Part shown: piece by piece, positions 33,911-46,650 of the stretch
How the letters are laid out: the number at the start of each line of letters is the position of its first letter
Position numbering within the stretch: the first letter of the stretch is position 1
Origin: Topomyia yanbarensis
Taxonomy: Eukaryota > Arthropoda > Insecta > Diptera > Culicidae
Assembly: GCF_030247195.1 (NCBI RefSeq)
Contig: NC_080671.1
Span: 11,919,343 to 11,983,342, forward strand
DNA: 64,000 bases
Direction of reading: 5' to 3'
Made by a program: the position numbers and the translations under genes
The notes under the pieces: model-generated
Seen by the model: the letters and a program-made list of their open reading frames with translations, nothing else
Database searches by the model: none
What the model was told of the DNA's origin: nothing

Positions 33911-34110
33911 ACTACTAGCCAATACCCATCGCGCGTTGCTGCGACACTGCGAAATAGGAGGAAAACACAATTTGTTCCAAAGCGCTATCTGGCGGGCAAA
34001 TAATCTCCAACTAATAGCACACAAACACGCCCCATACCAAATACCTACAATGCGCAAATTTTTACGGAAATCGGTTAAGCCGTTTGGGAGTCTATAAATC
34101 ATATAGGGTA
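33911..34110 (+). repeat. Dispersed ~200-bp repeat, copy 2
   Basis: It begins ACTAGCCAATACCCATCGCG and ends GCCGTTTGGGAGTCTATAAA. It aligns throughout with 15308-15510. The shared 3' phrase resembles RTE-type 3' ends, but the family is unproven. Confidence 0.7.
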
Positions 34111-34994
<884 letters not shown>

Positions 34995-34995
<1 letters not shown>

Positions 34996-35010
34996 GGCGC
35001 AGCCTGCGGT
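34995..35010 (+). promoter_or_regulatory. Putative tRNA primer-binding site
   Basis: TGGCGCAG starts at the last LTR base, giving the one-base overlap seen in errantiviruses. TGG complements the CCA tail of a tRNA. Related elements use a serine tRNA with a TGGCGCAG start, but the next bases (CCTGCGG) were not checked against mosquito tRNAs. Confidence 0.65.
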
Positions 35011-35215
35011 TCTAGTGAAACAGTAAAAACTAAGTACGATAAACAGTGCAAAGGTTAGGATTGATAAATCCAACCAGAGTGAGCCCGCGAAGCATTTCAA
35101 CAAAGTGTGAAAAGAGAAAACTAAAAGAGACACAGAGTTGAGACTCCGCCGCGTGCTTCAGACGTCCACTAGGAGAATCAAGCACCCAAGTGAACCCCGC
35201 AGAACACGATTGCAA

Positions 35216-35225
35216 AAAGGTGAGT
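35216..35225 (+). promoter_or_regulatory. Leader splice donor
   Basis: AAAG followed by GTGAGT (intron start 35220) is a consensus 5' splice site in the untranslated leader, upstream of the gag ATG. Paired with the acceptor at 40213-40214 it would remove gag-pol and give an env mRNA. The splice itself is inference. Confidence 0.6.
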
Positions 35226-35509
35226 TTGTTACTTTCTTAATAGTTATAACTAAGATTGAAATTGGACTCTCCTTGGGTAGTGTAAAATTTTTCTGTGCAC
35301 CGAAGTCCGCTCTAAGAGAAAGGCTCGGGCAGCACATTTTCAATTTAACACTAACCATTTGGGACAAGAAGCATTCCAAGAGAACTTCTACCCCACACGA
35401 AATTGTGAAGTTCTAAGCGAAGCACATTTTCGGAGGCCACACGAGTTCTAAGAGAACGTGTGCGCTGACAAAAAATTAAATTAAATACACCCAAGCAAAG
35501 GCTACATTA

Positions 35510-36745
35510 ATGCCAAAAGCACCTAACGCCTTGAAGAAAACTCGCGCATTGTTGAGAAGTATCAAACGCAGCAATTGCGATTCTTCAGACTCTGACGAAA
35601 GTATTTCCTCAGCCGAATCAGGGGACCTAGCTCATATCCCCATCGAAAACACACCCGAAATAGAAACCATGTCTTTAACCAAAGACGATAACATGGAGCA
35701 AATTAATGCCCAGTTACAAAAAATGATGCAGATGATGAATGAATTTGCAAACAAGCAAAACGATCACGATACCATGTTTTCTCAAATTGAAACACATTTT
35801 AACAATATGGCAGCACCCAGACCGGAGCCTATTTTACAACCCACAACAAACGTCGAACAATTGTTTAAAATACCTGATCCAATAAAAATGCTACCCGCAT
35901 TCGACGGTAATTCTAAACAGTTAAATGCCTGGCTGACAACAGCGGAAGAAACTCTAAACGCATTCAAAGAACACGTGACACCATTGCAATTCAAAATGTA
36001 TGTCACTGCAGTCATCAACAAAATTCAAGGCAAAGCCAAAGACATAATTTGCCTTGCCGGTAACCCCGACAGTTTTGAAAGCATAAAAGAAATTTTAATA
36101 AATTCTCTTGGCGATCGTCAAGAACTTTCAACTTATAAATGCCAATTATGGCAATTTAGAATGACTGATGGCATGAGTATCGCAAGATACTACCACAAGT
36201 CTAAAGAAATAATTCAGAACATTAAAACCCTAGCAAAACAAAAGGAGAAATATAAAAACAATTGGGAGCCGATAAACGATTTCATTGATGAAGATGCATT
36301 GGCAGCCTTCATCTCCGGACTAACTGAACCATACTTCGGCTACGCTCAAGCAGCCAGACCTAAGGATGTAGAAGACGCCTACGCGTTTCTCTGTAAATTC
36401 AGATCTAAGGAAATAGCAGCACACAACATGGCTGCTGATAGTTCTAACAAGAAAAATCAAAAATTTAAAGGGTTCGATATTCAGTCTACCGGCAAATCCA
36501 ACCAAAACCATCCCAAACAATTCAAATCAACACCCCGCAAACCAGAACAAGACGAAATAGAACCAATGGACGCAATGACTACACGAAGTAAGCTAACACT
36601 AAACAAAAAAGTAATAAATAATCATGAAATCACGAAAAACGAACACGAAGACGAGATCTTAGGAGATGCTAAGTCGGACACTGAATCCGAGGACGACCTA
36701 GATATAAATTTTCATGTGGTCAACACAAATCGAAAAATAACTTAA
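35510..36745 (+). CDS. gag: Errantivirus Gag
   Basis: An intact frame of 411 codons. The N-terminus is basic, then Ser/Asp/Glu-rich (residues 20-40). A Gln/Met-rich, probably coiled segment lies around residues 62-95. A capsid-like region starts near LPAFDGNSKQLNAWL (about residue 127). The C-terminus is charged, ending in an acidic stretch. No CCHC zinc knuckle is present, as is common in errantivirus Gag. Gag packages the genomic RNA into particles. The frame overlaps pol by 61 nt, and the slip heptamer at 36706-36712 lies about 11 codons before the stop. The ATG at 35510 was chosen because it is the first in this frame that gives the full protein. Confidence 0.9.
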   Translation: MPKAPNALKKTRALLRSIKRSNCDSSDSDESISSAESGDLAHIPIENTPEIETMSLTKDDNMEQINAQLQKMMQMMNEFANKQNDHDTMFSQIETHFNNMAAPRPEPILQPTTNVEQLFKIPDPIKMLPAFDGNSKQLNAWLTTAEETLNAFKEHVTPLQFKMYVTAVINKIQGKAKDIICLAGNPDSFESIKEILINSLGDRQELSTYKCQLWQFRMTDGMSIARYYHKSKEIIQNIKTLAKQKEKYKNNWEPINDFIDEDALAAFISGLTEPYFGYAQAARPKDVEDAYAFLCKFRSKEIAAHNMAADSSNKKNQKFKGFDIQSTGKSNQNHPKQFKSTPRKPEQDEIEPMDAMTTRSKLTLNKKVINNHEITKNEHEDEILGDAKSDTESEDDLDINFHVVNTNRKIT

Positions 36746-39700
36746 ATTATCTTCCCTATCTAAAGACGATTCACCCAATATCAAAGAAACAACTCAAAAT
36801 TCTAATAGACACGGGAGCGAATAAAAATTTAATTTCGCCTGACATCCTGGAATCCACTAAATTAGTACAGGATACACAAATAAAAAATGTATACGGAACA
36901 AATAACGCCACAAAAATAGGAAAACTAGACCTTTTTAATAACGCTTTTAAACCATTTTCATTCTACGTATTAAAGTTTCATCAGTTTTTCGACGGACTAA
37001 TAGGATCAGAGACACTTGCTAAATTACAATCGAAAATAAACTACGAGAACGAAACCATTACAATAGCAGATAAACAATTTTCTTATTCAAAATTCTACCC
37101 CACTAAACAACTTTATAACCATTTCGTAACCATTCAAACCATAAACAACGGCGACTGGTTCGTCCCATCATACCAAAAGCTTTGTAAAAATACATTCATA
37201 CGACCTGGACTCTACAGGGCCGAGAATAATAAAACTACGATAAATATAATCTCCTCATCTAGGAACCAAACAAAAACACCCAAATTGAAATTAGCAGTTA
37301 ACAATTTTGAAACCTTTTCCCCCTTTCCTATAAAACATGCGAAAACAATATCTGAAAGTGATATCAGTAACATCATCAGAACAAACCACCTTTCAAAATT
37401 AGAACTAACCGAGCTAATTCGGGTTCTGAAAAAACACCAATCTGTAATCCAGAAAAAAGGGGAAAAACTCACATGTACATCGGCAACCAAACACAAAATT
37501 CTAACCACCAACGATTCTCCTATCTTTACAAAAAACTACCGTTACCCACATCACTTCAAGGGTGACATTCAAGAACAAATACAAGAAATGCTAGACAACG
37601 GTATTATTAGACCTTCCAAAAGTCCCTACTCTTCACCAATATGGGTCGTACCAAAAAAAATGGACGCCTCAGGCAAGAGAAAGGTGAGAGTCGTAATAGA
37701 CTATAGAAAAGTCAACGACGTAACTATCGACGACAGGTATCCCATGCCTCAAATCGAAGAAATCTTGGACTCCTTAGGGAAGTCCGAATACTTTACTACT
37801 ATAGATTTAAAATCCGGATTCCATCAGATCGCAATGGATCCGAAACATGTAGAAAAAACAGCTTTTTCGACGGACAAAGGGCATTTTGAATTTACTAGAA
37901 TGCCTTTCGGTCTCAAAAACGCTCCTGCTACCTTTCAGAGAGCAATGAATGATATTTTGGGAGACTACGTAGGGACAAAATGCTACGTATATCTAGACGA
38001 CATAATCATTGTCGGATATAACTTGAATAATCACTTAGAAAATTTAGAACTAATTCTAAAACGTTTATCTGACTACAACTTAAAAATACAGTTAGATAAA
38101 TGTGAATTTTTGAGAAAGCAAACAGAGTTTCTGGGACACATTATAAGTTCCGAAGGGGTAAAACCAAACCCAGGAAAAATTGAAAAAACCATTCAGTGGC
38201 CAATACCAAAAAATCAAAAGGAAATAAAACAGTTCCTTGGATTAGTCGGGTACTACAGGAGATTTATTAAAGATTTTTCAAAGATCACTCGACCAATGTC
38301 AAAATATCTAAAGAAAGAGTCAACAGTAGATGTGCAGGACTCTTCATACGTAAATGCATTCAATGCACTCAAACAAATTCTATCCACAGACCAAATACTG
38401 GCATACCCACAATTTGATCTACCTTTTATTCTTACAACAGACGCATCTGGTTACGCACTAGGTGCTGTATTGTCACAAATACAGGATAATATCGAAAGAC
38501 CAATTGCATTCGCTTCCCGAACACTGTCAGACACAGAATCGCGATATGCTACCAACGAAAAAGAGGCTCTAGCCATACTATGGGCAGTAAACAAGTTTAA
38601 ACCATATTTATATGGCCAAAAGTTCACACTAGTGACCGATCACAAACCTCTTACTTTCATTAAAACTTCCGATAAGAATCAAAAAATTTTACGTTGGCGC
38701 TTAGATCTAGAAAATTACGACTATGAAGTAAAATACAGGGAAGGCAAATCAAATGTAGTGGCCGACGCGTTAAGCAGAATGCCGATCGAAGCAAATGTAA
38801 ATGAAATAAATAATGATATAATTCCCTATCTTTCAGGTCAAGAAGATCACATAGATGACGCAGAATCCACTGCCAACAACTCACCCGAATCCTTTGACTC
38901 CCAAACCATTCACTCCGCTGAAGAATCAGCTGACTATTTCATTCATTTTTCTGAACGCCCCATAAATTACTACCGAAATCAGCTCATCTTCAAAATCTCA
39001 CGTCTAGATACTACAATCCGAGAAACCTTTTTTCAAAATTATCATAGGACAATAGTGTCTAAAAACAGTTTCACTAAAGAAGACGTTACACAACTTTTGA
39101 AAACCTTCCACAACGGAAAACAGACAGCCCTTATGGCTCCAGAAAACATCATTCAGATGATACAAGAATCTTATAGAGAAAATTTTAATCAGAAAGGTCA
39201 TTTCGTGTTTACCAATTTAATGGTCGAAGACGTCCAGAGCGAAGAGCGACAAAATCAAATAATTGCGACCGAACATAACAGAGCACACCGCGGCATAACA
39301 GAAGTAGAAGCAAAAATCAGGAGATCATATTTTTTCCCAAATGTATACGCAAATGTTAGAAAGTTTGTAAATTCATGTGAAACATGCAATACCCATAAAT
39401 ATGAGAGAAAACCCTTCAACATAAAAATATCACCCAGGCCTATTACAGAAAAACCTTTAGACAGGGTCCATATGGACATATTCATTATAGACAAATGCAG
39501 TTTCTTATCCTTAATCGATTCATTTTCCAAACATTTACAAATGATAGAGCTAAAATCAAAAAACCTGGTCCACGTTCAGAAAGCACTAGGAAAATACTTC
39601 AGTGCTTTCGGAGTTCCTCGAGAAATTGTAACCGACCACGAAACCACCTTTCAATCAATACAACTAAGAAATTTCCTAAGTCAATTAGGATCACAAATCC

Positions 39701-40185
39701 GTTACGCCGCCTCATCAGAATCTAATGGGCAAATAGAAAGAGCACACTCCACAATCATTGAAATATTTAATACTAATAAACAGAAATTTAGAGGTATGGG
39801 CACAAAATCAATTATAAAACTATCGGTAGCACTATACAACAACTCAGTACATTCATCCACACAGTACACCCCGAATGAAATATTATTTAATCAAAACAAT
39901 ATTGTTAACCCAGAAGAAATAATTAGAGATGCGCAAGAACTCTTTCTTAAGGCTAGATTTAACATGGAAAAAGCACAAAAACAAATTTTAAGTCGAAATT
40001 TAAACAAAGAAGATCCTCCAGTCATAGAAGAAGGGAAAGAAGTCTTTATAATACCAAATATACGCACAAAAACCCAAGCCAGAGCAAATAAAACAAACGC
40101 CAACGAGGTACAAGACAAAACATTCAAAAATAACCGCGGTATAAAGCGACACAAAAACAAAATAAAAAGATTCAAAAAAACATAA
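36685..40185 (+). CDS. pol: Errantivirus Pol (PR-RT-RH-IN)
   Basis: The open frame runs from the stop at 36682-36684 to 40185 (1166 codons) in the -1 frame relative to gag and has no own start near its 5' end. It encodes an aspartic protease (ILIDTGANKNLIS, DTG at 36808-36816) and RT (RVVIDYRKVND, then FTRMPFGLKNAPATFQ and YVYLDD with YLDD at 37990-38001). RNase H shows LTTDASGYALGAVLSQ (Asp at 38440). Integrase has an HHCC finger (His at 39274 and 39286, Cys at 39376 and 39385) and a DDE triad (Asp 39475, Asp 39634, Glu 39736). Thirty-three residues separate the second Asp from Glu, shorter than the common 35. The C-terminus is basic. No stops interrupt it. It should be made as Gag-Pol by frameshifting. 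Confidence 0.93.
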   Translation: MRGRPRYKFSCGQHKSKNNLNYLPYLKTIHPISKKQLKILIDTGANKNLISPDILESTKLVQDTQIKNVYGTNNATKIGKLDLFNNAFKPFSFYVLKFHQFFDGLIGSETLAKLQSKINYENETITIADKQFSYSKFYPTKQLYNHFVTIQTINNGDWFVPSYQKLCKNTFIRPGLYRAENNKTTINIISSSRNQTKTPKLKLAVNNFETFSPFPIKHAKTISESDISNIIRTNHLSKLELTELIRVLKKHQSVIQKKGEKLTCTSATKHKILTTNDSPIFTKNYRYPHHFKGDIQEQIQEMLDNGIIRPSKSPYSSPIWVVPKKMDASGKRKVRVVIDYRKVNDVTIDDRYPMPQIEEILDSLGKSEYFTTIDLKSGFHQIAMDPKHVEKTAFSTDKGHFEFTRMPFGLKNAPATFQRAMNDILGDYVGTKCYVYLDDIIIVGYNLNNHLENLELILKRLSDYNLKIQLDKCEFLRKQTEFLGHIISSEGVKPNPGKIEKTIQWPIPKNQKEIKQFLGLVGYYRRFIKDFSKITRPMSKYLKKESTVDVQDSSYVNAFNALKQILSTDQILAYPQFDLPFILTTDASGYALGAVLSQIQDNIERPIAFASRTLSDTESRYATNEKEALAILWAVNKFKPYLYGQKFTLVTDHKPLTFIKTSDKNQKILRWRLDLENYDYEVKYREGKSNVVADALSRMPIEANVNEINNDIIPYLSGQEDHIDDAESTANNSPESFDSQTIHSAEESADYFIHFSERPINYYRNQLIFKISRLDTTIRETFFQNYHRTIVSKNSFTKEDVTQLLKTFHNGKQTALMAPENIIQMIQESYRENFNQKGHFVFTNLMVEDVQSEERQNQIIATEHNRAHRGITEVEAKIRRSYFFPNVYANVRKFVNSCETCNTHKYERKPFNIKISPRPITEKPLDRVHMDIFIIDKCSFLSLIDSFSKHLQMIELKSKNLVHVQKALGKYFSAFGVPREIVTDHETTFQSIQLRNFLSQLGSQIRYAASSESNGQIERAHSTIIEIFNTNKQKFRGMGTKSIIKLSVALYNNSVHSSTQYTPNEILFNQNNIVNPEEIIRDAQELFLKARFNMEKAQKQILSRNLNKEDPPVIEEGKEVFIIPNIRTKTQARANKTNANEVQDKTFKNNRGIKRHKNKIKRFKKT
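36706..36712 (+). promoter_or_regulatory. -1 ribosomal frameshift heptamer A_AAT_TTT
   Basis: In the gag frame the codons are ATA-AAT-TTT, so AAATTTT fits X_XXY_YYZ with X=A, Y=T and Z=T. A one-base backward slip here moves ribosomes into pol. It lies within the 61-nt overlap (36685-36745). No other site in the overlap fits the rule. A downstream stimulatory structure was not tested. Confidence 0.8.
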
Positions 40186-40198
40186 CAAATTTCTATTT

Positions 40199-40214
40199 CA
40201 CACCTTGATTACAG
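40199..40214 (+). promoter_or_regulatory. Splice acceptor immediately before env ATG
   Basis: A pyrimidine-rich run (CACACCTTGATTACAG) ends in AG at 40213-40214, and the env ATG is the next triplet. With the leader donor at 35220 this would place env first on a spliced message, as is known for gypsy-type errantiviruses. Confidence 0.7.
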
Positions 40215-41749
40215 ATGCTCCAATATTACATAGGAATCACCTTGATATTCTCGACCATTTCATGCCAAGAACTAACTATTCGGAACCTACAAAATGATCT
40301 AATATTAATGCAAAAAACAACCCTCTGCCAAATCCAAACCGGAAACATTCGTATTGTTCACCCAATTAACATAACAGAAATAGAGGTCACCATCAACCTA
40401 CTCACAAATTTAGTGTACCATAAGCAAAGAAAAAATAATGCTTTAATCGAACTAAGTAAACACAAAATTCGAGAATTGTATTCAAATTTTGTACAAATAA
40501 AACCAGCATCGCACCAGAGACACAGAAGAATGGACGCTATCGGCACAATGTGGAAATGGATAGCAGGCAGTCCAGATGCCGAAGACTCACGAATCATTTA
40601 CTCAAACCTCAACCAACTTATCAACGAAAACAACCATCAAGTGAAGATCAACAATCAAATCGACAAAAGAATCTCAGCTCTTACAAACACAATCAATCAA
40701 ATAATAGACAAACAACAAATCAACCAAATCGTCCTCGACGAACTAGACGTTATCACCACCATTATAAACATCGACACTCTCAACAAAATTATAACAAGTA
40801 TTCAAGAAGCAATGCTATTTTCTAGAATTCACGTCACTAGTAACGGTATACTAACCAGCCAGGAAATTCACTTAATCAAAGACATCATCAACAATCAAGG
40901 AGTCCAACTCAATATTCCCGAGGAAGCCCTAAATTTTGTTACACCGAAACTAGTAATGAACGAAAACACTTTACTGTACATATTACATGTTCCAGAATTG
41001 GAGAAGGAAAAATCCACAATCATACGGATCTACCCCTTGAACAAAAACGGTACAGTTATAAAATCTTACCCCCAATTTCTGATCAAACAGGCAAAACGAC
41101 TCTTCACCACATCAAAACCCGAAGAGTATGTCCAATTGCAAAGCTACATCAGAGAATTCAACGACTCTTGCATACACCCACTCATCATGGGAACGGAACC
41201 ACTATGTCTAATGGAAACTAAAAATGAAACTACTGCACTACTAATAAGCAATAACAAAATGCTCATTACAAACGCACAAAACAATGAGCTACAGTCCGAC
41301 TGTGGCCCACACAATAGAAATCTATCAGGAAACCTTGTAATATCATTCTCCAACTGCACAATAGCTTTCATGGGTCACCACTTTACATCAAAGGAAAAAA
41401 TAACCGAAAACGAGACTATTCTAGGTGCCTTCCACAACCTAAACATAAAAAGCGAACTTTCCAAAAACTATGACGTTGAAAAAATAGAAAAAGCTACCTT
41501 AATAAATAGGAACAAATTAGACGAAATATCACTTCGACACGAAACAGATTGGAAATGGAAATGGAGCCTTCTTGGAGGAACCTCGTTAACATCTGTTTTA
41601 TTGTTCATCACCCTCTACTTAATACTTTTCCATTTAAGAGCAATTCATATAAGAGCAACAAAGAGAAATCAACGCCGAAGATCGTCAAAATCAACGAATC
41701 AAAACAACCCATCAAGTGCCGAGGACGACACTTTTTCACCCCCCCGATG

Positions 41750-41750
<1 letters not shown>
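40215..41750 (+). CDS. env: Errantivirus envelope glycoprotein
   Basis: An intact frame of 511 codons. It has an N-terminal hydrophobic signal peptide (about residues 1-17, ending ISC). A furin-type RHRR cleavage site lies at residues 102-105, followed by a fusion-peptide-like segment (GTMWKWIAGSPDAED). A long ectodomain contains several N-x-S/T sites. A C-terminal transmembrane segment (about residues 451-473, LLGGTSLTSVLLFITLYLI) precedes a basic cytoplasmic tail. The order matches errantivirus Env, thought to derive from baculovirus F-type fusion proteins. The stop codon TGA ends on the first base of the 3' LTR. Starting at 40215 is supported by the acceptor directly upstream. Confidence 0.92.
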
Positions 41751-43603
<1,853 letters not shown>

Positions 43604-44603
43604 ATTCCTTACAGTACCGTCTTTACGCATGGGCACACTGGGCCAGGGCCAGGGGCCCCAGATTTTTGGGGTCCCGCATTTAAGATGAATATAAAATCCT
43701 TCTGTAGACTATATTTCAAAGAAAAGTCGCACTCAATTGTTCATTACTTTTTAATATATGGGTAACAATAGATCAGTAGCAACTCTGAATCGCACATTGT
43801 ACTGTATTCCAGGTGATCAAGATGTTTAAAAAGCGTCAATCCAACATTTCGTTTCAAGTTTCAATTATTTGAAAATCTTGTTTGGCAAGCGATCTGTGGA
43901 TGTGGCAAAGTATTAATTATATTTCTTCGTTACATCTGAGTCTGTCAACGGACAAATCCACATGGAAGCGTCCAAAAGAGGCTTCTCGAGGTCTTCCGAA
44001 GAATCAACACTTTTTGGTCGGATTTGGCATGTTTCCCTCTGCCCAATCAGTCTTAGACTGACACAGAACCAATAATGCTGTTTTTGCACTATTCTCAGCC
44101 ATATCACAACCATTTTAATCGCTTTTGAAGACAAACGCTCATGAAATCCCAAAAAAAGAAGTTTAAAATACCCTTGTGAAAGTATCTACATGTATCAAAC
44201 CTAGCTTTATCCTAGATTTGACAAAATGTGCCACTGTAAATGTGCGTGCATTTGAGGATATTTGTAGAATCTTTAGACATTTAGTAGCGTCAATATTTTT
44301 AAAAATATTCTAGTATTGTGGTGTGTCCTCAAAGTATGTTTCATACAAGTAGAACATTCTTGTGCTGTTGGAGTAAAATAATTTAATTTTTAAAATTAAG
44401 TTTTTTTTGCTAAATTGAAAGCCTCAGTTTATGGACAAATGACGAAAGCATTGAAACGAATTATACAGATGATATTGATAGATTCGAGTAGTTATGTTTC
44501 GTTTTGAACGCAATTTAAAGCGAACGAAATGAAAGTATTGAACACTTCTAAAACTGAATAGTGAATTGTTTTGTACCGACGGCACCATACCTAACTTAAA
44601 GTT

Positions 44604-44780
44604 AGTTTTTAATGTTTGGGATTCTCCTCCCCATTAACTAGCATAATGTTGGTGACAGTGAGTTGGTTTTAGCATCTAACCAATGCCAATTTTGGTGCTA
44701 GTCTAGATTAATCGTCTAACTGGCACCAAAATGGTGCTAGTTACTGACGAGGAGAATCCAAAACGCAAAAAACTAACTAA
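44604..44780. mobile_element. MITE with ~65-bp inverted repeats
   Basis: The left arm (TTAGTTTTTAATGTTTGG, GATTCTCCTC, TAACTAGCA) is mirrored by the right arm (GCTAGTTACTGACGAGGAG, AATCCAAAACGC, AAAAAACTAA). The element is almost wholly arm sequence, so it can fold back. The exact ends and duplication were not resolved. Confidence 0.7.
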
Positions 44781-45674
44781 CTAATATTAATATTCACATT
44801 TCTTTTCCATCGGTCCCTCTCCGCACTGGGAAGCGATTCTACTAACTGAACCCTAGATATCACACCTGTCGGCTTTACTTCTCCCACGTAGGAAGATGTA
44901 GCCAGAGAATTTTCAAATCAAAGGATCTCAACGGCTTGTACTGGGGATGAACCCAGACCCACATTCCGGCTTGCCGCTCAACTACCAGAGCAGTCTTTAA
45001 AACACCAATTTGTTGAGTAGGGAAACTCTTATTATTACTTTAAATGCTACGCCTCCCCGAAACGGTCACAATCAATGAATGCACAACACGTCTGTCGGAA
45101 TATATAACAAAAAGCAACCTCACCAACAATTCGTACAATGATGAAATAATATTTTAAAGAACCGTAATTCTTATTCCGACAGAAAGTAATGCGAATAAAA
45201 TGAATGAAAAGGCGATTCGCGCGCTTAGATTGATTTCAAGGGTTCCCAAATTCGGCCACCTGTAAGTAAATTCACAATATTCGATTGATAGAAAAAATGT
45301 GCATTTTTTCAAATCAAGAGCATCAAGAAGCTATCATGATCAACACTAAACGAAAAAATGTAAATGAACATGTGAAAACTACACCAAGTATTCCAAAAAT
45401 CATGAACAGCAGTGCGCTTCGTTTTTGGTTTAATGGACGTTTAACAGACCATGCTCCAACATTCCTCCTTCTTGATGGAGGCACCTTTAATCTTCAAAGA
45501 ACATCTTACAACTATAAAAGTCAGATTACATCGTCTAGGAAGACAATTGCGTAGTTGGTGAATTCATTACACTGTACGTCACCTGACATCGAACTCACAT
45601 CACCGCATTTAGTGATTTCGACATCAGCAACGACACCTGGTTGTTGAAATCTGCTATACTTTACAGCTGTTTAC

Positions 45675-46122
45675 TAGAGTGGGACACGGTTATATGAAAA
45701 AAAAATATCTGGGTTTTGCTTAGGTCCCAGAACAAATCAGCAAATTTTAAGCTCAATCGGTGAAACTATATTTTAAAGTTTACATCGGATTTCATATGGG
45801 GAAATCGACTTTCGCAAAATAATTCTTCCAAGAGCCACCCGTTACCACCTAAAAATAAATAGATCTATAGGCAAGAAATTTGTCAAGGAATATTTCTAAT
45901 AAAAGCCACATAACGATTTATTTTTAAGAGGCAATGGGCGACTCCCGGAGGAATTATTTTGTGAAAGTTAATTTTCCATTACAAAATCCCATGTAAACTT
46001 TAAACAGTGGGCGCAAAAATACAGTTTCAAGGATCGAGCTAAGAATTTGCACAGTTGATCTAGGACCCAAATGGTACCTACAAAGCTGCTCGGAGCAGGA
46101 ATCTAATTTTTGTCCCACCCTA
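45675..46122. mobile_element. hAT-type MITE, 448 bp, nested
   Basis: TAGAGTGGGACA at the left is inverted as TGTCCCACCCTA at the right, with one mismatch. CTGTTTAC is duplicated exactly at 45667-45674 and 46123-46130. Internal inverted similarity (AAATCCCATGTAAACTTTAA against its mirror near 45770) makes it largely palindromic. It lies inside the 2.6-kb hAT-type element. Confidence 0.92.
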
Positions 46123-46345
46123 CTGTTTACACCTTTTCAATTATTAGGGCCCCTTAGCTCAATAGTGTCCAGAGGCCCCGCGTCGTCTTAAGACGGCCCT
46201 GATTCTTTACCATTGTTATTTGTAAATTTAGATAATGTTTTCCTTTTCTTGGGGAAAGAAGAGAGATGTGAGGTGTATGATAGCAAGGTTCTGTGTTACA
46301 CTCCATATGCAGGCCGCGATAGCGAACGATTCGATTAGCAACGTG

Positions 46346-46390
46346 TCTTGTGCTGGGCGATTCTCCGGATAGCAAATGGCGGCTTCCACA
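46346..46390 (+). repeat. 45-bp exact copy of 33517-33561
   Basis: The stretch from TCTTGTGCTGGGCGATTCTC to GGCGGCTTCCACA is identical in both places and diverges on both sides. Confidence 0.85.
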
Positions 46391-46434
46391 TCTTCTAAAT
46401 ATCAGAAGCAGGCAAGATAGATCCTTGGACAAGT

Positions 46435-46650
46435 ACAGGGAATCACGAACTTGTTCACGCCCGTGAATAATATTTCATGATTTTGTGAAATGTTTTACGT
46501 GCACGAATGGTCAGTCGTGACTATTATACTAGGAGAATCATGAACCAGCTCACGAATACATGAAAATTATTTGATGATTTCGTAAACTATTTCACGACCA
46601 CGAATGGTAAATGGTGGCTATTATGAACCAGTTCACAAATTCATTAAAAA
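46435..46650. repeat. ~98-bp imperfect tandem repeat
   Basis: GAATCACGAACTTGTTCACG (about 46440), GAATCATGAACCAGCTCACG (about 46538) and TATGAACCAGTTCACAAATT (about 46622) start related units. These contain TTTCATGATTTTGTGAA/GATGATTTCGTAAACTATTT and ACGAATGGT segments. The type resembles the repeat at 29080-29300. Confidence 0.65.

Larger units (their letters stand above)
43612..46201. mobile_element. hAT-type element, 2.6 kb, non-autonomous
   Basis: The left end CAGTACCGTCTTTACG is inverted at the right as CAGGGCCGTCTTAAGACG, and both are followed by GGGCC-rich subterminal sequence. The flanking octamers are ATTCCTTA (43604-43611) and ATTCTTTA (46202-46209), seven of eight matching. No transposase frame was recognised. 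It contains a 448-bp hAT-type MITE and another long-TIR MITE. The diverged ends and duplication indicate an old insertion. Confidence 0.78.

Noticed and set aside
38660..40188. Minus-strand frames across pol
   Set aside because: Antisense shadows of the errantivirus pol frame.
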